The notes beneath the pieces were generated by a model. That model was not told the origin of the DNA. It saw only the letters and a list, made by a program, of their open reading frames with translations, and searched no databases. A stretch of DNA of 64,000 nucleotides from Luminiphilus sp. (GTDB taxonomy: Bacteria > Pseudomonadota > Gammaproteobacteria > Pseudomonadales > Halieaceae). The position numbers were made by a program, and so were the translations under genes. Below, piece after piece: positions 1 through 10,255 of this stretch; position 1 is the stretch's first letter, and every line of letters starts with the position of its first letter. The DNA is taken from positions 1 through 64,000 of the forward strand of contig JAQXAF010000033.1 in assembly GCA_029253085.1 (NCBI GenBank), written 5' to 3'.

Positions 1-26
1 AAGAGCAGTGCGTAATCGGCCAGCAT
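1..26 (-). CDS. Probable RsxA/RnfA N-terminus (partial, runs off the left edge)
   Basis: Only the first eight codons are inside the window, reading M-L-A-D-Y-A-L-L on the minus strand. A GGGAG ribosome-binding site lies about seven bases upstream of the ATG. The short N-terminus resembles the start of RnfA/RsxA, an inner-membrane subunit of the electron-transport complex, which in many gammaproteobacteria begins M-x-(D/E)-Y-x-L-L. Pseudomonads keep apbC, metG and the rnf genes together, and apbC and metG are the next genes here, so context supports the call. With eight residues the identification is tentative. Confidence 0.4.
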
Positions 27-110
27 GTGCAGCTCCCGCAGCCATGGCGTTTACGAATAGTACATTTTAAACAAAACCGAGCGCTACAGTAATGATTTGA
101 CGTTATATGC

Positions 111-1754
111 TTAAGACTTTCCGTCCTCGACCATCGCGCTGACACTGTCGGGGTCTACCCGCTGCAGCAGTGGCTTGAAGTCGTCTAATTCATGTCCTAA
201 CAGCGGATTCTCAAGGAGATGCCAGTCTAGACTGATCTTGAGAAACGCCTCAGACCGCTCTGCCATAACCGGCAGTACAGGCTTAAGGTAAGTGATCAGC
301 GCGCGGAAAAGATTAATTCCTACGGAGCACACGGCCTGAACCTCGCTTTCTTTGCCGGGCTCTTTAGCGAGCACCCAAGGCTTTTTATCATCAATATACT
401 GGTTGGCTTGATCGGCCAGGGCGATTATTTCCCGCATGGCGCGGCTAAACTCACGGGCTTCATACAACGCGGCTATATCGTCCCCAGCGGCAATGAAACC
501 CTTCACAAGGGCGGGCTCTGCACAATGATCGCTCAGGGTATTGGCGAATTTTTTGCGTAAAAATCCTGCGCATCGGCTGGCGATATTAACCACTTTACCG
601 ACGAGGTCAGAGTTGACGCGTTTCACGAAGTCATCGAGATTCAGATCAAAGTCATCAACGCCCGCCCCTAGCTTGGCAGCAAAATAGTAGCGCAGGTACT
701 CGGGGTCAAGGTGCTTCAAATACGCACTGGCGTGTATGAAGGTTCCTCGACTTTTCGACATCTTGGTGCCATCGACCGTCAGAAACCCGTGGGCGTAAAT
801 AGCGGTAGGGAGGCGCAGTCCTGCAGCTTGAAGCATTGCCGGCCAAAAAAGACCGTGGAAGTTAATGATGTCCTTGCCGATAAAGTGATAAAGCTCAGTG
901 TTATGTCCGAGTTGCCACCATTGATCAAAGTCTTCGTTTTCTCTTTGGCAGTAGTCTAGGCAGCTGGCAATGTAGCCAATGGGGGCATCAAGCCAGACGT
1001 AAAAATATTTCCCGGGATGCCCAGGAATTTCAAAGCCAAAGTAGGGCGCGTCACGACTGATATCCCAGTCTTGCAAGCCTGCGTCGATCCATTCACTCAA
1101 TTTGTTGCGGATGGCGGGTTGTAGGCTGCCACTAGCGGTCCAGTCTTCAAGAAGCTCTTGGAAATGAGATAGCTGGAAAAAAAGATGTTCCGACGACTTC
1201 TCGATGGGCACAGCCCCTGATAGCGCCGAAACTGGGTCGATTAAGTCCGTCGGGCTATAAGTGGCCCCACAGGCCTCACAATTGTCGCCATATTGTTCAG
1301 GCGCTTTGCAGCGCGGGCAGGTTCCTTTGATAAAACGATCGGCTAGGAACAGTCCTTTCTCCGGATCAAAGGCTTGTGTGATCTCACGGCTACCAATATG
1401 ACCCTGAGCCTCTAATCGACTGAAAATTTCATTAGACCATTTTTGATTTTCAGGAGAGTGGGTAGATGCATAGTTGTCAAAATCGATGAGAAATCCGGTT
1501 GAATCCTCAAGATGGTTCAGTCTGACCGCCTCAATATGCGCCTCGGGGGAGGTTTCGGATTTTTCTGCCGCGAGCATAATGGCGGTGCCATGAGCGTCAT
1601 CGGCACATACATACAAACAGTGGTGTCCCCGGGAGCGCTGGAATCTGACCCAAATATCGGTCTGCACCTGCTCCAGTATGTGTCCAAGGTGCAACGGTGC
1701 ATTGGCATAGGGTAGCGCTGATGTGACGAGTATATTCCGCGTTGCAGAAGTCAT
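111..1754 (-). CDS. metG: Methionyl-tRNA synthetase, short form
   Basis: Charges tRNA-Met with methionine in the cytoplasm. The class I signatures are clear: LHLGH near residue 22, and KMSKS in the segment [12 protein letters not shown] in the middle of the protein. A zinc-knuckle insertion, CPRC...CEAC, lies near residue 150. At 547 aa it ends after the anticodon-binding helical domain. It lacks the C-terminal tRNA-binding (EMAP-II/Trbp111-like) domain that brings the E. coli enzyme to about 677 aa. I use the ATG at 1754, three codons inside the track ORF, which starts on TTG; neither start has a strong Shine-Dalgarno. It is divergent from apbC, as in pseudomonads. Confidence 0.95.
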   Translation of the reverse strand: MTSATRNILVTSALPYANAPLHLGHILEQVQTDIWVRFQRSRGHHCLYVCADDAHGTAIMLAAEKSETSPEAHIEAVRLNHLEDSTGFLIDFDNYASTHSPENQKWSNEIFSRLEAQGHIGSREITQAFDPEKGLFLADRFIKGTCPRCKAPEQYGDNCEACGATYSPTDLIDPVSALSGAVPIEKSSEHLFFQLSHFQELLEDWTASGSLQPAIRNKLSEWIDAGLQDWDISRDAPYFGFEIPGHPGKYFYVWLDAPIGYIASCLDYCQRENEDFDQWWQLGHNTELYHFIGKDIINFHGLFWPAMLQAAGLRLPTAIYAHGFLTVDGTKMSKSRGTFIHASAYLKHLDPEYLRYYFAAKLGAGVDDFDLNLDDFVKRVNSDLVGKVVNIASRCAGFLRKKFANTLSDHCAEPALVKGFIAAGDDIAALYEAREFSRAMREIIALADQANQYIDDKKPWVLAKEPGKESEVQAVCSVGINLFRALITYLKPVLPVMAERSEAFLKISLDWHLLENPLLGHELDDFKPLLQRVDPDSVSAMVEDGKS

Positions 1755-1884
1755 ACGGGGCAAGAGCCTGACAAAGAAGTTGCGGAAGTTTACCGGAACG
1801 CCGTCACTGTTTCATGCTGAGTTGAGCCAGTTGGGTATACTTACGTTTTTTTTCAATCCAGTCGAAAAGGTGGGCAGCCGCAGA

Positions 1885-2694
1885 ATGCAAACACAACCCA
1901 AACATATCGTCGCCATTGCCTCTGGAAAAGGAGGGGTGGGAAAGTCTACGGTCACCATGAATCTCGCTTTTGCCCTGCAGCAGCAAGGTCTGTCGGTCGG
2001 TCTTCTGGATGCTGACATCTACGGGCCCAGTCAACGACGCATGTTGGGAGTAAACCCTGAAATTACGCCCGAGCAGGAGGGTGAAAAGTGGCTTCACCCG
2101 GTTTCTGTTGGCGGCATCAAAGCGATGTCTATGGCGTTTTTGACCGATGAGACAACCGCGATGGTTTGGCGAGGCCCCATGGCGAGCGGCGCGTTGGTGC
2201 AAATGCTGGAACAAACTTTGTGGGGGGAGCTGGATATTTTGTTGGTGGATATGCCTCCGGGTACCGGAGATATCCAGCTCACACTGGCGCAAAAAGCCAC
2301 CTTAGCGGGCGCTGTTATCGTGACCACACCGCAGGATATTGCGCTTATCGATGCCAAGAAAGGCATTGAAATGTTTCGCAAGGTGGATATTCCTGTGTTG
2401 GGTATTATCGAAAATATGGCGACCCACGTATGCACTCAGTGCGGGCATGAAGAACCCATCTTTGGCCGTGGCGGTGGCGAGCAGATGGCCGATCAATACG
2501 AGGTTGATGTGCTAGCGAGTCTTCCCTTATCAAAGATTGTTAGGGAAACTGCTGATGCCGGTGTCGCAATGTTAAATGAGGCACCCGAGGATCCGGCATC
2601 TCGCGGCTTTCAACAGGCAGCTTCTGCGTTGTGGCGAAGCTTGTGTGCTGCTCAACCTAATGCTGGGCCCGTCATTACCATGGGCGACGACTGA
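1885..2694 (+). CDS. apbC: Mrp/ApbC-type iron-sulfur cluster carrier ATPase
   Basis: A P-loop ATPase of the Mrp/NBP35 family that binds and transfers Fe-S clusters to apoproteins. The deviant Walker A motif [10 protein letters not shown] is near residue 11, followed by DADIYGPS and DMPPGTGD. The CTQC motif near residue 180 fits the bridging-cluster CxxC. The start is the ATG at 1885, giving M-Q-T-Q-P-K just before the P-loop. The 54 upstream codons in the track ORF overlap the metG promoter region and look non-coding. At 269 aa it lacks the N-terminal MIP18/DUF59 domain of E. coli Mrp. dcd follows after 22 bases, suggesting co-transcription. Confidence 0.93.
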   Translation: MQTQPKHIVAIASGKGGVGKSTVTMNLAFALQQQGLSVGLLDADIYGPSQRRMLGVNPEITPEQEGEKWLHPVSVGGIKAMSMAFLTDETTAMVWRGPMASGALVQMLEQTLWGELDILLVDMPPGTGDIQLTLAQKATLAGAVIVTTPQDIALIDAKKGIEMFRKVDIPVLGIIENMATHVCTQCGHEEPIFGRGGGEQMADQYEVDVLASLPLSKIVRETADAGVAMLNEAPEDPASRGFQQAASALWRSLCAAQPNAGPVITMGDD

Positions 2695-2716
2695 ATCTAG
2701 AGCTGGAGTACTAACT

Positions 2717-3283
2717 TTGACAATTAAATCTGACCGCTGGATCCGTGAAATGGCTGAAACTAAGGGCATGATTGAGCCTTTTGTATCTGGCCAAGTTCGA
2801 CAAAAAGGCGATGAAAAGCTCATTTCTTATGGAACGTCAAGCTACGGATACGACGTGCGCTGCAGTCGAGAGTTTAAAGTTTTTACCAATATCAACTCGG
2901 CGACGGTAGACCCCAAAAATTTTGACGAAGGTAGCTTCGTTCACGTTGAAAGTGATGTTTGTGTCATTCCGCCAAACTCATTTGCTCTTGCTGCTACCGT
3001 TGAGTATTTCCGGATACCGCGCAATGTTTTAACGGTATGCCTCGGTAAAAGTACGTATGCCCGGTGTGGCATTATCGTCAATGTGACGCCCCTAGAACCT
3101 GAGTGGGAGGGGCATGTGACCCTCGAGTTTTCAAATACCACCACGCTCCCCGCAAAAATTTATGCAAACGAGGGCGTGGCTCAAATGCTATTTTTTGAAT
3201 CCGATGAGGTCTGTGAGACGAGTTATGCAGATCGAGGGGGTAAGTATCAGGGACAGCGGGGTGTGACGCTGCCTAGAGCTTAA
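2717..3283 (+). CDS. dcd: dCTP deaminase
   Basis: Deaminates dCTP to dUTP, feeding dTMP synthesis. The protein begins (M)TIKSDRWIR, matching the roughly 188-residue Pseudomonas-type Dcd. This places the start at the TTG at 2717, which has a GGAG ribosome-binding site eight bases upstream; the track ORF runs 47 codons too far upstream. Recognisable core segments include [14 protein letters not shown] near residue 35, [10 protein letters not shown] near residue 112, and [17 protein letters not shown] with the catalytic glutamate. It is probably co-transcribed with apbC. Its stop overlaps the convergent DUF3108 stop by four bases. Confidence 0.95.
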   Translation: MTIKSDRWIREMAETKGMIEPFVSGQVRQKGDEKLISYGTSSYGYDVRCSREFKVFTNINSATVDPKNFDEGSFVHVESDVCVIPPNSFALAATVEYFRIPRNVLTVCLGKSTYARCGIIVNVTPLEPEWEGHVTLEFSNTTTLPAKIYANEGVAQMLFFESDEVCETSYADRGGKYQGQRGVTLPRA

Positions 3284-4041
3284 TGGCTGCCTTTTTGGGG
3301 CGCGATAGTGAGCGACTCCAAAGAGATTTCAATCGTTGAGTCATCTTCTATGTGTTGGGTACGCACCATTAGGTAGTCGAGTGAAGGCGCGATCCAGACT
3401 GCCGAGCGCCGGGTCGCCGTGGGTGGTCGCAGCTGCTTATAGTGCAGGGTCAACACGTCACCCATTGGCGTTGACAGTGTTTCCCGCCCCACAAATTGTA
3501 ATCTGCGGTCTTTAATTCTAGAACCATCAACGACTTTAAACTTGAGGATGTCTGGTGGTGCATCCGAGGCTTGGGCGGCTGACTTGAGATCGAGACGTAA
3601 CTGCTCTTGCTGGCTAAGCTGGTCGAGAACGCCCTCTGACCACTTGTGCTCTGACCACTCGTCCTTTTTTAGACTCTTTATAATCCCTGCCTCAGGTAAA
3701 AAAATGACCTCGCGCTTTCGCCGCACCACAGATTTAAGCTGATACTGGTAGTTAATCCCTTGAACATTTTCCCCGTCTAGCCTGAATCGAGCAGACTCCT
3801 TGATTTTGGCCAACATTGAACGTCCGTTGCTTGTGAGCCTGTAGCCCTCATCAGTCGTGACGAGTTCGCGTTCTATGCGCACCTTCATGCCCATGGCCTT
3901 TGTGAGATACGTTGCTTTGTAAGGAGCGAGGGTAGCGCCTTCAGCCCCTGCAACCGGAGGTGCAGTGGTGACACCAAGGAAGGCGCCAGCAAGCAAAAAT
4001 AGGCCGGTTGTTAACCGCCTTATTGGCAATTGGGCTTCCAA
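3280..4041 (-). CDS. DUF3108 domain periplasmic protein
   Basis: A 253-residue exported protein of the DUF3108 family, whose biochemical role is unknown. The N-terminus ([15 protein letters not shown], then APPVAGAEG) looks like a Sec signal peptide. The body has the family pattern of beta-rich repeats with [11 protein letters not shown] near residue 42 and a C-terminal [12 protein letters not shown] segment. The start is a TTG at 4041 with a strong CGGAGG site six bases upstream. The gene overlaps the end of purN by 22 bases, so it is the last gene of a purM-purN-DUF3108 transcript, an arrangement seen in other gammaproteobacteria. Confidence 0.8.
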   Translation of the reverse strand: MEAQLPIRRLTTGLFLLAGAFLGVTTAPPVAGAEGATLAPYKATYLTKAMGMKVRIERELVTTDEGYRLTSNGRSMLAKIKESARFRLDGENVQGINYQYQLKSVVRRKREVIFLPEAGIIKSLKKDEWSEHKWSEGVLDQLSQQEQLRLDLKSAAQASDAPPDILKFKVVDGSRIKDRRLQFVGRETLSTPMGDVLTLHYKQLRPPTATRRSAVWIAPSLDYLMVRTQHIEDDSTIEISLESLTIAPQKGSH

Positions 4042-4682
4042 ATTTGTCCTCCGGGAGGAAGTATTTCATCGTTCCACACTGCCCCGCGCTTGCTGAGGCT
4101 GACTTGGCCAGTCAGTACAAGATTAGCGGCATGGGGATAAAGCTGGTGCTCAAATGGCAGCACGCGGTTTGCAAGGGAGGCCGCAGTGTCGCCATCTTCG
4201 ATGGGCACGGGGGTTTGTAAAATGCCAGGACCCTCGTCGAGGTCGGCAGTGACAAAATGAACTGTAGCGCCACCTTCACACTCCCCTGCATCTAGAGCAC
4301 GCTGGTGCGTGTTGAGCCCACGGTATTTTGGTAGCAAAGAGGGGTGAATATTGATGAGTCGGCCGCGAAAACGATCAACAAAATTGGCGGTCAAAATTCG
4401 CATGAATCCCGCCAGGACGATCACATCGGGCTCGAATCCGTCAATTTTCTGCGCCAATACCTCATCAAATGCTTCTCTGGACTCATACAGGGTATGGTCG
4501 ACAGTTGCGGTCGCAATACCTGCGTCACGAGCGATTTTTAAGCCCGCAGCGTCAGGACGATTACTAATGACAGCTTCAACCGACCCCTGAAGTTGGCCCG
4601 TTTGCTGTGCTCGTAAAAACGCCCCAAGATTGCTGCCTCTACCGGACAATAGTAGCGCTAGACGTCCACTGCCTTTGCTCAT
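4020..4682 (-). CDS. purN: Phosphoribosylglycinamide formyltransferase
   Basis: Transfers a formyl group from 10-formyl-THF to GAR in purine biosynthesis. The protein starts [18 protein letters not shown], with the phosphate-binding SGRGSN typical of PurN. The substrate/folate segment [31 protein letters not shown] contains the conserved HPSLLP. A catalytic segment follows, with [12 protein letters not shown] and its aspartate. The ATG at 4682 overlaps the purM stop as ATGA, which fixes the start; the 45 upstream codons of the track ORF lie inside purM in another frame. At 220 aa it has normal length. Confidence 0.95.
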   Translation of the reverse strand: MSKGSGRLALLLSGRGSNLGAFLRAQQTGQLQGSVEAVISNRPDAAGLKIARDAGIATATVDHTLYESREAFDEVLAQKIDGFEPDVIVLAGFMRILTANFVDRFRGRLINIHPSLLPKYRGLNTHQRALDAGECEGGATVHFVTADLDEGPGILQTPVPIEDGDTAASLANRVLPFEHQLYPHAANLVLTGQVSLSKRGAVWNDEILPPGGQIWKPNCQ

Positions 4683-5722
4683 TCCGAAAACTCGACCCCC
4701 CCAGTGCCTGCGACGATATCGCCAATAGGCCAAGCGTCTATACCCGTGCTGGCCAGGTGTGATAACGCGGGTTTTGCTTGATCGGCAGCTACGACCAAGA
4801 CCATACCGACACCGCAATTGAAGGTTCTTAACATTTCATATTGTTCGACGTTACCGCCTTGTTGCAGCCATTCAAAAACAGCAGGTGGACGCCAACTACT
4901 GAGATCAATTCTGGCGGTACAGCCCTCAGGCAAAACCCGCGGCAGGTTTTCTGGAAGCCCTCCGCCGGTAATATGAGCCATAGCATGGATGGGCACCGCT
5001 TTTTGCAGCGATAGCAACGCACGATTATAAATGGTGGTGGGAGCTAGCAGCGCGTCTATCAATAGCTGCCCATCGGATAACTGCGTGTCCAGCGGGGCAG
5101 ATTGCACCTCGATAATTTTACGAATCAAAGAAAAGCCATTTGCATGGGGGCCACTTGAGGGAAGGGCAATCAGCACATCGCCGCCGGCAACCTTTTTTCC
5201 ATCGATAATGTGCTTTTTTTCAGCCACACCCACACAAAATCCGGCTAGGTCGTAATCCTCGCCTTCATACATGCCGGGCATTTCTGCGGTTTCTCCGCCC
5301 ACTAGCGCGCAACCCGCTAACTCACAGCCCTTGCCAATACCGGCTACGACCTCGGTGGCCACGTCAATATTGAGCTTGCCGGTCGCGTAGTAGTCAAGAA
5401 ATAGCAGTGGCTCTGCGCCGACTACGGCAATGTCGTTACTGCACATGGCGACAAGGTCGATACCAATCGTATCGTGACGTCCGGCGATCATAGCGAGCCG
5501 GAGTTTTGTGCCAACACCATCGGTACCCGATACTAAGACAGGCTGTTCGTAACCCTTGGGTATCTCGACTAGTGCACCGAAGCCCCCAATTCCACCTAAG
5601 ACTTCGGGTCTGCGGGTTGCTGCGGTGACGCTTTTCAGGCGATCAACCAGTTGATTGCCAGCGTCGATGTCGACTCCAGCGTCACGATAGGAAAGGGTAG
5701 GCTTTTTTGGGGTATCGCTCAT
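4679..5722 (-). CDS. purM: Phosphoribosylformylglycinamidine cyclo-ligase (AIR synthetase)
   Basis: Closes the imidazole ring of AIR in purine synthesis, using ATP. It is nearly collinear with E. coli Pur[15 protein letters not shown] near the N-terminus, then [38 protein letters not shown] and [14 protein letters not shown], with [16 protein letters not shown] in the C-terminal half. I chose the ATG at 5722, which gives 347 aa as in the family; the track ORF adds 29 residues without family support. It is translationally coupled to purN through ATGA. The divergent DUF2066 gene starts about 100 bases away, so a purM promoter lies between them. Confidence 0.95.
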   Translation of the reverse strand: MSDTPKKPTLSYRDAGVDIDAGNQLVDRLKSVTAATRRPEVLGGIGGFGALVEIPKGYEQPVLVSGTDGVGTKLRLAMIAGRHDTIGIDLVAMCSNDIAVVGAEPLLFLDYYATGKLNIDVATEVVAGIGKGCELAGCALVGGETAEMPGMYEGEDYDLAGFCVGVAEKKHIIDGKKVAGGDVLIALPSSGPHANGFSLIRKIIEVQSAPLDTQLSDGQLLIDALLAPTTIYNRALLSLQKAVPIHAMAHITGGGLPENLPRVLPEGCTARIDLSSWRPPAVFEWLQQGGNVEQYEMLRTFNCGVGMVLVVAADQAKPALSHLASTGIDAWPIGDIVAGTGGVEFSE

Positions 5723-5824
5723 GGGTGCTAGCGCCACTTGGGTCATTTGTGATCGTGACAGGGTACTGGCTGGCCGTGAACTAGGGAAGCAACGCTCGAC
5801 AGTTTTCACTGGTAAACTTACGGC

Positions 5825-6874
5825 ATGTTAAATTTAATGCGCCAATTATTGTGTCGAATCGGTCGAGTTGCCCTCTTATTGACCATTACGTCCCCCGTGT
5901 TTGCCCAGTCAGATTTTTATGCCGCTCGCGTTGAAGTCCCTGATCGCAGCGATGCTGCCTTGGCATTGGGGGCTCGCGAGGCCATGAACCGGGTGCTTAT
6001 CAGAGTATCAGGCAATGAAGATATCGCCCAAAATCCAACAGTCGCGGCCGCTTTGAGAGTGGCCCGTGACCGGATAGCCCTTTACAGCTTTGAGCAAGAC
6101 GAGGGGCAGATCTATCTTCAGGCCACATTCGATGATGTTTTGGTGAAGAGCATACTGCGCGAGTCAGACGCCACTTTCTGGTCTGAAGACAGGCCGCCGG
6201 TGTTACTTTGGTTGGTAGTTGACGAGCCCTATAGCCGTCGTTTTGCCACGGTCAGTCAAGATGGTGATTTGCTTTTGGAGTTATCCGAGGCCTTTACAGC
6301 ACGAGGCATTGATCTGCGTTTACCCCTTCTAGATTTAGAGGATGCCGCAAAGCTTTCCCCTGAAATGGTGTGGCAGCGGGTTGCTGGTCGCATTCGCGCG
6401 GCATCCCAGCGTTACGGCACTGAGCATATTTTGGTGGGACGTTACGTTCAGTTGACGACCGGTTCACAGATTGCAGATTGGCTTTACCTCGATAGTGAAG
6501 ATCAGCGACAAGTACAAATCCAGGGCACTAATCCGACGCCCGTTGTGCGGGCGGGGGTTGATTTGGCGGTTGACGCAATGGCCGATAGGTACGCGGTGAT
6601 ACTTGAGTCAACCCCGGGACAGAGTTTCATCGCGGTAACGGTCACCGGGGTCGAGAGTTTTACCGATTATCAATCGGTCATGGATATTCTCCGCCAGCTA
6701 CCCGTGCTCGACTCCCTCACTGTTGATGAAATTTACGGTGACAGGCTGGGAGTCCGGGTTACTGGATTGAGTGACGCCGAGGCTTTAGCAAGGGTACTCC
6801 CCGGGCGATCACGTCTTGGTGTTTTGGGCGATATATCAACGCGTCGCATAAATTTACACTGGGGACAGCCATGA
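5825..6874 (+). CDS. DUF2066 domain exported protein
   Basis: A 349-residue protein of the DUF2066 family, found next to purM in many gammaproteobacteria; the function is unknown. A signal peptide is likely (basic start, then [14 protein letters not shown], with cleavage before QSDFY). The N-terminal region [31 protein letters not shown] is characteristic of the family, and the segment around WLVVDE is shared as well. Two ATGs (5825 and 5837) are possible; neither has a clear Shine-Dalgarno. Its stop overlaps the perM start as ATGA. Confidence 0.8.
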   Translation: MLNLMRQLLCRIGRVALLLTITSPVFAQSDFYAARVEVPDRSDAALALGAREAMNRVLIRVSGNEDIAQNPTVAAALRVARDRIALYSFEQDEGQIYLQATFDDVLVKSILRESDATFWSEDRPPVLLWLVVDEPYSRRFATVSQDGDLLLELSEAFTARGIDLRLPLLDLEDAAKLSPEMVWQRVAGRIRAASQRYGTEHILVGRYVQLTTGSQIADWLYLDSEDQRQVQIQGTNPTPVVRAGVDLAVDAMADRYAVILESTPGQSFIAVTVTGVESFTDYQSVMDILRQLPVLDSLTVDEIYGDRLGVRVTGLSDAEALARVLPGRSRLGVLGDISTRRINLHWGQP

Positions 6875-7941
6875 ATACGCAACCTGCGGTCAATCGATGG
6901 CCCTTTGTGGCTGGCCTTATAGTGGTAACGACGGTTTTTGTTTGGGCATTACACCCTATTTTGGCGCCCTTTATCGTGGGGGCGCTCATCGCTTACCTAG
7001 GGGATCCTATTGTCGACGCGCTCGAAGCTCGAGGGTACGGGCGCTCTTCGGGAGTGGCATTGGTCTTCTTGGTCTTGGTCTTGGTCACCACCCTTATTTT
7101 ATTAGTGGGGATTCCTCTGCTCATAGACCAGCTGGATCAAGCGATAGAAAAGCTTCCTACTTTATACCGCTGGGTATCAACCTCATTGCTACCATCGGTG
7201 CATGAACGCATTAGTATCAGCCCCGTGGCTCTGCCACCGATTGATTGGGAGGCCGAGTTGGCTGCGCGGTGGCAATCTGTGGGCAAGCTGGTCGCAACCT
7301 CGGTGGCGAGTCTTACGCGATCTGGCTTTGGTGTGATCGCTGCGGTTTTCAATATGACCTTGATCCCTGTCGTGGCGTTTTACCTCATGCGCGACTGGGA
7401 TCGTATGATGGCGGCGATACTCGATCTTGTTCCGGTCACCTGGCAACAAGACCTGAGTCGAATGGTCGCCGAGGCTAACGATGTCCTAGGCGCTTTCATT
7501 CGCGGCCAATTTTTAGTCATGCTTGCTCAGGCGTTCCTTTACAGTGCGGGTTTGTGGTTCGTGGGATTAGATTTCGCGCTGATCTTAGGGACGGTGGCGG
7601 GCTTGGCTTCAATTATCCCTTATGCAGGCGCCGTGCTTGGCGTGGGTAGCTCACTAATCGTCGCCTGGTTTCAGACTGGAGGTGACCTGAGTTTTATCGC
7701 TTGGGTGGGGCTCGTTTTTGCTGTTGGGCAAACGCTGGAGAGTATGTTCCTTACCCCCGTGCTCATCGGTGATCGGATTGGGTTACACCCCGTTGTGGTT
7801 ATTTTCGCATTGCTTGCAGGTGGACAGTTAGCGGGTTTTACCGGCGTTCTGTTGGCATTGCCCGTCGCGGCCGTTATTTTGGTCTTTTGTAGACATGCTG
7901 TGGGTTACTACCGCAGTACAGAGACTTATCGCAGCAACTGA
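6871..7941 (+). CDS. AI-2E transporter family (PerM-like) permease
   Basis: A 356-residue polytopic inner-membrane protein of the AI-2E/PerM family, putative permeases with few proven substrates. Hydrophobic segments include FVAGLIVVTTVFVWALHPILAPFIVGALIAYLGDP near the N-terminus, then a periplasmic segment of about 100 residues. A cluster of C-terminal helices follows, with GTVAGLASIIPYAGAVLGVG and the family-typical P-Y-A-G turn. It is coupled to DUF2066 by an ATGA overlap and lies 13 bases before hda, a gammaproteobacterial gene order. Its transport substrate cannot be told from sequence. Confidence 0.85.
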   Translation: MNTQPAVNRWPFVAGLIVVTTVFVWALHPILAPFIVGALIAYLGDPIVDALEARGYGRSSGVALVFLVLVLVTTLILLVGIPLLIDQLDQAIEKLPTLYRWVSTSLLPSVHERISISPVALPPIDWEAELAARWQSVGKLVATSVASLTRSGFGVIAAVFNMTLIPVVAFYLMRDWDRMMAAILDLVPVTWQQDLSRMVAEANDVLGAFIRGQFLVMLAQAFLYSAGLWFVGLDFALILGTVAGLASIIPYAGAVLGVGSSLIVAWFQTGGDLSFIAWVGLVFAVGQTLESMFLTPVLIGDRIGLHPVVVIFALLAGGQLAGFTGVLLALPVAAVILVFCRHAVGYYRSTETYRSN

Positions 7942-7954
7942 ATATGAGGCCAAT

Positions 7955-8653
7955 GTGGTCGACCAGCTCCCTTTAAAAATTCCTCTGGATCACGACCTAA
8001 ATCTGGATAACTTTCAGCGGCGTCGTGATCTGCTGCAGTTACTCACTGGTGTTGATGCCCTGCTAGGAGGCGCTGATCAATCGCTGTTTCTTTGGGGGCC
8101 AACAGGAACCGGGAAAAGCCATTTACTGCAGGGTATTAGCCGAGCTATTGGTACTCGAGCTCTCTACCTTCCAATGACCGAGTTACTTCAGTACGCCCCA
8201 GAGGCAGTTCTTGAAGGGGTCGTGACATGTGAGGCGGTGCTTGTTGATGACATCCAGCTGATTGTCGGTAGAGAGGATTGGCAGGAGGCCTTGTTCCACA
8301 CGTTTAATCGGTTGAAAGCGGCGGGTATTCCCCAGGTTTATTCTGGATTAGCCCCCCCCGCGCAAATGACGCAGGTTTTGCCCGATTTACGGTCTCGCTG
8401 GGGTGAACTTATGGTTTATCACTTGCCGGCATTCAGTGAGAGTGAGCTGAGCGAATTGCTGCAGTTTCGCGCATCACAGCGGGGCCTGAAGATTTCAAAT
8501 GAGGTAGTGCAGTATATTTTACATCGAGCGCCCCGGAGTACCTCTGCACTCATGGCGTTACTCGATGAACTCGATCATGCGGCTTTGGCTAGGAGTCGAC
8601 CCATCACAATTCCCCTGCTAGCTGAGCTTAAGTTGTGGTCTCCGGATCGGTGA
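7955..8653 (+). CDS. hda: DnaA regulatory inactivator Hda
   Basis: An AAA+ DnaA-homologue that, with the DNA-loaded beta clamp, stimulates ATP hydrolysis by DnaA to prevent re-initiation. The start is the GTG at 7955, giving (M)VDQLPLKIPLDHD, with TGAGG five bases upstream. The QLPLKI segment matches the clamp-binding N-terminus of Hda. Walker A is GPTGTGKSHLLQ near residue 48 and Walker B is VLVDDIQL. At 232 aa it lacks the DnaA DNA-binding domain IV, as expected. The 20 extra codons in the track ORF overlap perM. It is convergent with the yhhQ-like gene, overlapping by 26 bases. Confidence 0.93.
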   Translation: MVDQLPLKIPLDHDLNLDNFQRRRDLLQLLTGVDALLGGADQSLFLWGPTGTGKSHLLQGISRAIGTRALYLPMTELLQYAPEAVLEGVVTCEAVLVDDIQLIVGREDWQEALFHTFNRLKAAGIPQVYSGLAPPAQMTQVLPDLRSRWGELMVYHLPAFSESELSELLQFRASQRGLKISNEVVQYILHRAPRSTSALMALLDELDHAALARSRPITIPLLAELKLWSPDR

Positions 8654-9410
8654 TTGTAACCGCGTAGTCGTTGGGGCCTAGCTGTAAATAGCCTCGCAGC
8701 CAGCGAACAAGCAAATACAAAGGTAGGGTGTCTGCAAGTGCGGCGAGCGCTTTGAAGGCGTAATTGCTGCCCACTAGCACCAGCAGCGTGTTAAATGCCA
8801 TTTCACCGCGCCAGTACACGGCACCGAAAGTGACGGTGACCACCATAATGGAATCAACCATTTGGCTAAGTAATGTGCTGAAATTATTTCGCAGCCATAA
8901 GTGCTTGCCTCGGGTGAGACGCTTCCAAAAATGGTAGAGCTGAACATCACAGTATTGCGCCGTGATATAGGCCAGCATTGAGGCGAAAACTGCTCCGGAG
9001 GTCGTGGCATAAATCAGCTCAAACAATCCAATCTGGCCGGCGACAACATCGCCATTTGGTAATGCCACAGGTTCGGCTAGCTGTAGGATCTGCCAGGGTG
9101 GCATGGTCTCTGGGGGAACTGATGGCGCCAAATCGCCCAAAGTGAGCACTGCAAGAATCAAAAAGTTGAGGCCCAAGCCAACGGTCACTAAAAAATTCGC
9201 GCGCGCACGACCGTAGAGCTCAGAGACTAAATCAGTGCACAAAAATGTGAGGGGATAAGGCAAGACGCCGACGGCTAAAGCGAGTGGGCCCAGCTGTATA
9301 AAGCGCGTGATGCCGACCACGTTGAGTAGCGTCATGGCGCCCAGAAATACTGCCGCCAGCACAAGAAAAACGCGCTCGCGTCGCTCTCTTAGTAAGTCAC
9401 TCACCACCAC
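8628..9410 (-). CDS. Queuosine precursor transporter, YhhQ/VUT family
   Basis: A 260-residue inner-membrane protein of the YhhQ (DUF165) family, which imports queuosine precursors such as preQ0/preQ1. The segment ALAVGVLPYPLTFLCTDLVSELYGRARA is diagnostic of the family, with the polar TDLVSE in the membrane. Several further hydrophobic helices follow, including LVTVGLGLNFLILAVLTLG and the C-terminal YAFKALAALADTLPLYLLV. The start is GTG at 9410, with GTGGAG upstream. It shares one base with the stop of the SDR gene, so the two are coupled. A PTPS/QueD-like gene lies divergently nearby. Confidence 0.88.
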   Translation of the reverse strand: MVVSDLLRERRERVFLVLAAVFLGAMTLLNVVGITRFIQLGPLALAVGVLPYPLTFLCTDLVSELYGRARANFLVTVGLGLNFLILAVLTLGDLAPSVPPETMPPWQILQLAEPVALPNGDVVAGQIGLFELIYATTSGAVFASMLAYITAQYCDVQLYHFWKRLTRGKHLWLRNNFSTLLSQMVDSIMVVTVTFGAVYWRGEMAFNTLLVLVGSNYAFKALAALADTLPLYLLVRWLRGYLQLGPNDYAVTITDPETTT

Positions 9411-10120
9411 TAATGCTCCACTTGCCCCAAATTACCGTGTAGAACAGCACCGTTAATGACAGGATTGCCGTGGGCCCAGAAAATCAAACGGGCGATTTCT
9501 TCAGGCTCAACAAGCCGACCAAAGCTATTCATATCGCTAATGGCCTCAATGATTTTTTGATCCTGACCAATATGATTACGCAGCATTTCTGTATCGGTGA
9601 AACCGGGGCAAATGAGAGCGGTGTGAATGCCGCGACCCATCAAATCTTGGCAGGTGGCTCGCATCATCCCAAGCTGGGCGTGCTTACTAACGACATAACT
9701 AAACGCCCCTTTAACGGCTTTTTCAGACAGCGTTGAGCCGACGAAGAGTGCGCTTGACCCACTAGGCATAAGAGGTAGGAGTTCTCGATTGAGATTATTT
9801 ATAGCCAAGGTGTTGATTTGGAGAACTCTCGCCAATGACGTGTCATCGGTGCTGTCCACCGTATCTTTAAGCATCAACGCTGCGTTATGTACCAAGCAAA
9901 CAGAAGATGGCTGGGTTTCCGCTAGTTGTTGCGACAGTGACCGCGCCAGCGCCTGAACAGACTCAGGGTCGCTCAAGTCACCGCATAAATCCGTCACGCC
10001 AGTGATGGGGCAAGGGCGGCGAGAAATATTGATAACGGCAAATCCAGCGTCGAGGAACAAGCTCGCAGCAGCCGCTCCAATGCCCGAGCTGGCTCCTGTG
10101 ATGATGGCGGTCCGTGTCAT
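9410..10120 (-). CDS. Short-chain dehydrogenase/reductase, benzil/sepiapterin-reductase-like
   Basis: A 236-residue NAD(P)-dependent SDR. The cofactor motif TGASSGIG is near residue 8. The catalytic segment carries the serine of FVGSTLSEKAVKGAF and the YxxxK of SYVVSKHA. The tail matches reductases annotated as (S)-benzil reductase, themselves sepiapterin reductase relatives. The ATG at 10120 follows AAGGGAAG; the 80 upstream codons of the track ORF overlap the divergent gene's promoter and are rejected. The divergent neighbour is a PTPS-fold protein, so a pterin carbonyl substrate is possible but unproven. It is coupled to the downstream YhhQ-like transporter. Confidence 0.8.
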   Translation of the reverse strand: MTRTAIITGASSGIGAAAASLFLDAGFAVINISRRPCPITGVTDLCGDLSDPESVQALARSLSQQLAETQPSSVCLVHNAALMLKDTVDSTDDTSLARVLQINTLAINNLNRELLPLMPSGSSALFVGSTLSEKAVKGAFSYVVSKHAQLGMMRATCQDLMGRGIHTALICPGFTDTEMLRNHIGQDQKIIEAISDMNSFGRLVEPEEIARLIFWAHGNPVINGAVLHGNLGQVEH

Positions 10121-10255
10121 GCTGGTAGCTTCCCTTATACACTGAGTTGACGGTACGCAGGTCTGCAGCAGGTGGATGCCAAACCTCTTGATTGGCTTGC
10201 TAACCGCTTCACCAGACCCCACCATACACTGTCCCCATAAATCTGGCAGTACACG

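Noticed and set aside
56-72. Palindrome half-site GTACATTTT near the left edge
   Set aside because: Only one arm is present and it lies after the metG stop, far from the island.
1804-2292. 162-codon minus-strand ORF opposite apbC
   Set aside because: Shadow of apbC, with no ribosome-binding site or family resemblance.
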